This document shows, one piece after another, positions 60,010 to 64,000 of a stretch of DNA of 64,000 bases (its first letter is position 1; every line of letters starts with the position of its first letter). The translations under genes were made by a program, and so were the position numbers. A model generated the notes under the pieces. The model saw only the letters and a program-made list of their open reading frames with translations, had not been told where the DNA came from and made no database searches. This DNA comes from Ochotona curzoniae (Eukaryota; Chordata; Mammalia; Lagomorpha; Ochotonidae). The stretch lies in NCBI RefSeq assembly GCF_017591425.1, contig NW_024464918.1, positions 28,858,001-28,922,000 of the forward strand. The letters run 5' to 3'.

Positions 60010-60081
60010 GAGTTGAAACCTGATACAGTAACTAGATCTGCTCTTGGTGATGATATCAACTTTGAGAAAATTTGCAAGAAG
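60010..60081 (+). CDS. SRFBP1: SRFBP1 coding exon 4 (residues 67-90)
   Basis: A 72-nt exon with acceptor GTGTTGCAG|G and donor AAG|GTATAT, phase 0 at both ends. It encodes [20 protein letters not shown] then ICKK. The [12 protein letters not shown] motif is a hallmark of the family. Human has Phe where Cys occurs in ICKK, to my memory, so this is a candidate lineage substitution. Intron 3 (47494-60009) is 12.5 kb and repeat-rich. The remaining coding exons, including the acidic and Lys-rich C-terminal half of the roughly 430-residue protein, lie beyond the window. Exons 1-4 together give 270 nt, 90 codons, with no stop and no frameshift. Confidence 0.93.
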
Positions 60082-60396
60082 GTATATGTGCAATAAATCA
60101 TTTGTTGTGTTGTTTTCGTCGTGTCACCGTCACAGGAAAGTTATCAAGAGGGCCATTAATGTTTTTCTCTCTGAGCTCTAATGTTGCCACAGAAAAATGT
60201 CTTAATGACATTTATGAGGTTTGCTTTGCTGTAATCCACCTCCCCAGGGTCGTTAACGTATGTAAGATTTTCTGTTATTTAACAGTTGGTCTCAGCCTTC
60301 TTAGTTAGAACTATCTGTTTCTAACAGATCATTGTCATATCATTTAATCTCTTCATTCATTCTGTGAAATATTTTGTAGCTGCTTTTAAAGGAGGT

Positions 60397-60532
60397 TTAT
60401 ATCTTGGCACAGTAGCCTAGTGCCTGAAGTCCTTGCCTAGCTCCCCATATGGGCGTTTCCAGAAAATGTGGTCTCTCTCTTATTCTCTGTAAATCTGACT
60501 TTCCAATAGCAATAAATAAATCTTTTTAAAAA
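60397..60532 (+). mobile_element. Short SINE lacking its middle
   Basis: Head GGCACAGTAGCCTAGTGCCT, GAAGTCCTTGCCTAGCTCCC, CATATGGGCG, then directly GTCTCTCTCTTATTCTCTG, AATAAATAAATC. About 190 bp of the body is missing. Confidence 0.9.
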
Positions 60533-60567
60533 GTTTTAATGGAGTTCAAAAAATTGGAAGAGCTGAG

Positions 60568-60791
60568 TAGCTCTGTGCACTGTCATGTGACATAGTAGCA
60601 CTGTGCACTGTCATGTGACATAGTAGCACTGTGCACTGTCATGTGACATAGTAGCTCTGCGCACTGTCATGTGACATAGTAGTTCTGTGCACTGTCATGT
60701 GACATAGTAGCACTGTGCACTGTCATGTGACATAGTAGCACTGGGCACTGTCATGTGACATAGTAGCACTGTGCACTGTCATGTGGCATAG
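60568..60791. repeat. 28-bp minisatellite, exactly 8 copies
   Basis: The unit reads TAGCACTGTGCAC then TGTCATGTGACATAG. Eight head-to-tail copies run without gaps from 60568 to 60791; differences are confined to a few positions (units 1, 4, 5, 7 and 8). Each unit holds GTCATGTGAC (GTCATGTGGC in unit 8), an E-box/M-box-like site. It starts 487 bp after exon 4, next to a short SINE. Confidence 0.98.
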
Positions 60792-61866
60792 TCTTCTCTC
60801 TGCAAGACGAGTTCTCCTGAGAACAGGTTTTGTGTTGCCTGACTTTTCTGTTTCCTGTTTTTACTTTCATTGATTTTTGCTGAACTCTACATTACTTCTG
60901 ACTGTTTTCTACCAATTCTCCTACTATCAAGTAACCTTGTTATTTGAATAAGCACCATGTTCTATAATAATTCCAAGAAATAAATATTCGCTATAAAATT
61001 AAGTAAATCTAGGTATGTGTGGATCACTTAAGCTTTGATTCTCACAGCATTTAGAGCTTTTGTGCTTTGGGCAGTTCATTCCAGGCCCACAGAAAGCCTC
61101 CTGGTTCTTAGGGTGCATGCATGCATTCTTGACATGCCTTTGACTTGGTGGCAGCGTTGGTTATAAGGATGATGGCTGTGGATGCTGGTGTCTGTAGTAT
61201 GTACGTGACCGTAGTTCTGAGAGGATCCCTATACCCATTCCTTGTCAGTTAGCCATTCTTTCAAATCAGACTGATGGAAGTGGTACTGCATGCATTAAAG
61301 CAGTGTTGAAGTCTCATGCTCTCTCAAAAAAGTTGCACTGACCAAGTTTGCCTGTGACGCTTGTGCTGTGTGGCCTCTAGCTTTCCACTCTGCTGCGCCG
61401 GGAGCACTGCCTCCTACCCTCCTGGGCCTTTGGCAATGCTTTCCTGGCATCCAGCTCCTTAACCCTGCCCCCACCTCCATCTTCCTACTGCCACTACCAC
61501 CAGTACCAAACTGCAGTATCTAAATAGGTGAGGTGTCAATAAAAGCTCTTTCATTAAATTAGCGTATTACTACTTTGGAAATTTTGGTTTTCTAAAATTG
61601 TTTTCTGCCCCTAAGTGCTTTTTCGGCATTCATCTTCATCTATCTCTCCTTATCATATTCATCTCTGTAGCTTTGCAGTACTTAAAACATAGGTTTTTAC
61701 AGTTTGTAAACATATATATGAATATATGACGAATATTTTGGCTTCTGAGTTTACCTGCAGAAGTTGAACATCGTTTTTCATTTGTTCTTGTTATATTTGG
61801 TTTTTATGATTGTTCTATGTAATTGATTGTTGGACAAAAATAATCTGTTGTAGGATCAGCGATTTT

Positions 61867-62183
61867 GTAAAGAAAGATTTATTTATTTTGATTTGAAAGG
61901 CATATTTACAGAGAGAGGGAGAAAGGAGAAGGCTTCTATACAGTGGTTCACTCCCCAAATGACCACAATGGCCAAAGCTGAGCTGATCTGAAGCTCAGAG
62001 CCTAGAGCCTCTTTCCTCGTGGGTTCCAGGTCCCAGAGGCTTGGGCCCTCCTCCACTGCTTTCCCAGGCCCTAAGCAAAGAGCTGGATCAGAAATTGAAT
62101 AGCCAACACACGAACTGGAGCCCTTATGGGATGTCAGCACCACAGGACAGAGGATTGGCCTGTTGAGTCACGGCACCAGCCCC
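61867..62183 (-). mobile_element. tRNA-derived SINE, full length
   Basis: TTATTTATTTTGATTTGAAA tail, GGTTCACTCCCCAAATGACC, CCCAGGCCCTAAGCAAAGAG, CTTATGGGATGTCAGC and the head CGGCACCAGCCCC. Duplication AGGATCAGCGATTTT / AGGATCAGTGAATTT at 61852-61866 and 62184-62198. Confidence 0.95.
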
Positions 62184-63534
62184 AGGATCAGTGAATTTAG
62201 AGTGAGCTGCTCCTAGAAGGTAAAATTAATGTCTGGAAGTTAATATTTAAGTTTTGACTAAAGATAGACAGCAGCATTTCACTAAGCTGATCTAATGGTC
62301 AGAAGAAGTAGAAGATCAGTTGGACTGGATTGTTTCTCTAAAAAGGCAGGGTAAAAGAATTAACATTAATATCTGAAGATACCCATGCCGCAAAGCTATT
62401 ACTTTCTTGAAATAAAAAACGTTGAGGTTAAATGATATAAAATTTGTTAGCATATAAATGACTTTTTCTAGAATGCTCGTTTACCAACATAATTTACCAA
62501 AATCTGCTTAGTTTTCGTGTGAGCTTGCATCTGTATATGCTTTTTTTTTTTCCATTATTTTTGTAATATTTTTATCTGGCATAGAAACAGTCATTGGGCT
62601 AAATATAAGAAAGTACAGCTCTTTTATTTTCTTCCTGTATAAAAGCCATCACTTATCTATTTTAGGCTTAATTAACAGCCTTAGCTTGTATCCTATGTAA
62701 TTAAGACATGAAAACATTGTGTGGCCTCCAGAGGATCCAGGCTTGCTTAGCCCTGACCTGCTGGTCCACCCCAATGGACTGTTTGCTATTGTCTTGCTAA
62801 ATGTTTTTAATAATTAAACCAAATTGATTTTTCCAATTTTGCTGCAAGTGTTCATTTAGCATTATTTTTAGACAAGATTTCAAAGAATTTACATCGTGTG
62901 TAAGAGATGCTTGTTATTTTTAGCCTAGTCTTCAACATTTAGAAGTGTATCCTCAAAATTATTTTCAAAATTGAACAGCAAAGGCTTTTGTTCTCACAGT
63001 AAATACCCATCAGCCAAAATAAAAATTTCCCATTAAAAGATGAGGTGTTTTCACTTTTTTGTTTAATTTATTTGAAATGGAAGAAACCAGAGGTGTGTGA
63101 AAGCCACAGTTTCCTGACAGTCTTCCATGGCAAACATTGTACCCGCTTTAAATAGGGAAAGTTGTGGTTTCCTTCATACCTCTCAGTGCTGTGAAGAATT
63201 TTTCATGCAGGTGTAAATGCTGTTGGTTTGCAGAGACTTATTGGTAGACTTTTTCAAAGGTTTCAGACTATATTTACTTAAATTTAAGATGTGTCACTAC
63301 ATTTTTATTCCTTTTGGCTATCTCCGTAACATTTAGTGTGCCTCTTCTTGAGATTACCGCGTTCTTCCGTGGATCAGCCGCTGTGCCTTTGTCTTAGCCT
63401 TTAAATCAGAAGGCTCCCAGGAGCCTCCAAGGTGGTCTGTGTGTTCACATGTGGAAGTTGGCATCTTCCCATCATTAGGGCTCCGAAAATACGGAGTGGG
63501 TGGCAAGAAGAAGCCTGAAGAAGGAAGGTGGGAG

Positions 63535-63665
63535 AGGAACTGAAGTCTCTCCTGGGAGTTCCGATGCTTGGCCCGGTCTGAAGCCCATGGCTGACCCATG
63601 TGCTACAGGGCCGTGGACCCTGCCAAGGGCTGGACCTGAGCCGCTGTGCCACCAGACCCTCTTCG
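63535..63665 (-). mobile_element. Possible degenerate SINE
   Basis: GGCCGTGGACCCTGCCAAGG and GAGCCGCTGTGCCACCAGAC resemble the reversed head of the family; the rest is unclear. Confidence 0.35.
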
Positions 63666-64000
63666 ACTTCTTTTACAAACACGCACAACTTACACTGTAG
63701 AAATATCTGAATGGATCACAAAAGTGAGGTGAAGTGATATGTAATCATTGGGAAGAGAAGTTGTTCAGAATAGTGGTTTAAAGTCAACTTTACACTATTG
63801 GATTAACTGATAGATAAAAATTTTCATTTGTATACCCTCTAGCTCTTTTTGAAATTTCAATTTAAAGAAGTTAAAAGAATGATTTTCTAAGAATAAGATT
63901 CTTAATAAAATTAAAGAATTTAAATTTTTTAATATGATAATTGCCTTAAGAATAAAATTAAATTCTGATTGAACAAAAAAAGAATAAAATTAAATTTTTT

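Larger units (their letters stand above)
60082..64000 (+). other. SRFBP1: SRFBP1 intron 4 (partial)
   Basis: Begins at the exon 4 donor and runs off the window. It contains a short deleted SINE (about 60397-60530), the 28-bp minisatellite (60568-60791), a full minus-strand SINE (61867-62183) and a probable degenerate SINE near 63540-63665. At 62640-62880 the sequence is unique-looking and has several TAATTA cores. No exon could be recognised after 60081. Confidence 0.8.

Noticed and set aside
60568..60791. CRISPR-like array
   Set aside because: The units abut directly with no unique spacers, and the host is a mammal; it is a minisatellite.
61280..61560. Possible processed pseudogene ending in AATAAA
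   Set aside because: There is a GC-rich block and an AATAAA, but no poly-A tract, flanking duplication or recognisable protein.

Overview
The window is nuclear DNA from a placental mammal, most likely a lagomorph and probably a pika (Ochotona-like). It holds about thirty copies, on both strands, of one tRNA-derived SINE with a recognisable head (GCCTAGTGGCTAAAGTCCT, then GGGATCCCATATGGG), a body (CCAGCTCCCTGCTTGTGGCC) and a tail (CTCTGTCTCTCCTCC, then AATAAATAAATC). This is the CSINE type typical of rabbits and pikas. A truncated L1 3' end at 1.29-1.69 kb has a G-rich tract and a tail like those of lagomorph L1s. Older mammalian repeats (MIR, L2, L1M, MaLR LTRs, a MER5A-like DNA transposon) fill in the background. 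There are no prokaryotic, plasmid or phage features. The host assignment rests on remembered repeat consensus sequences, not on a search.

The only protein-coding gene I can support is SRFBP1 (serum response factor binding protein 1; p49/STRAP; BUD22-domain protein) on the plus strand. A CpG island at about 42.1-42.45 kb contains the promoter and coding exon 1 (12 codons, strong Kozak start at 42308). Coding exons 2, 3 and 4 lie at 46743-46831, 47421-47493 and 60010-60081. All visible introns are GT-AG and the joins keep frame. The first 90 codons are inside the window and the rest lies beyond 64000. In human the order is FTMT - SRFBP1 - LOX, so 1-42.1 kb should be intergenic DNA between FTMT and SRFBP1. 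I see no FTMT exon in it.

Layout: 1-12.1 kb is AT-rich intergenic DNA with MER5A, SINEs, L1 3' ends, a MaLR LTR and MIR. A minus-strand L1 3' end lies at 12.15-12.75 kb. At 13.2-14.1 kb there is a GC-richer, degenerate tandem array with a period near 60 bp, followed by about 600 bp of further sequence ending A/T-rich. From 14.7 to 41.9 kb there is more intergenic DNA with SINEs, L1M fragments, a second MaLR LTR and long stretches without a repeat I recognise. From 42.1 to 64 kb is SRFBP1, whose large introns carry SINEs, L1 fragments, a 48-bp (GT)n tract, a 59-bp tandem repeat and a 28-bp, eight-copy minisatellite.

Nearly all open frames over 60 codons in the window fall inside repeats or lack recognisable homology, and I do not annotate them as genes. 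I found no clearly novel coding system. The most unusual structures are the 60-bp array (possibly part of a composite retroelement or L1 untranslated region) and the 28-bp intron-4 minisatellite, each unit of which carries an M-box/E-box-like GTCATGTGAC.
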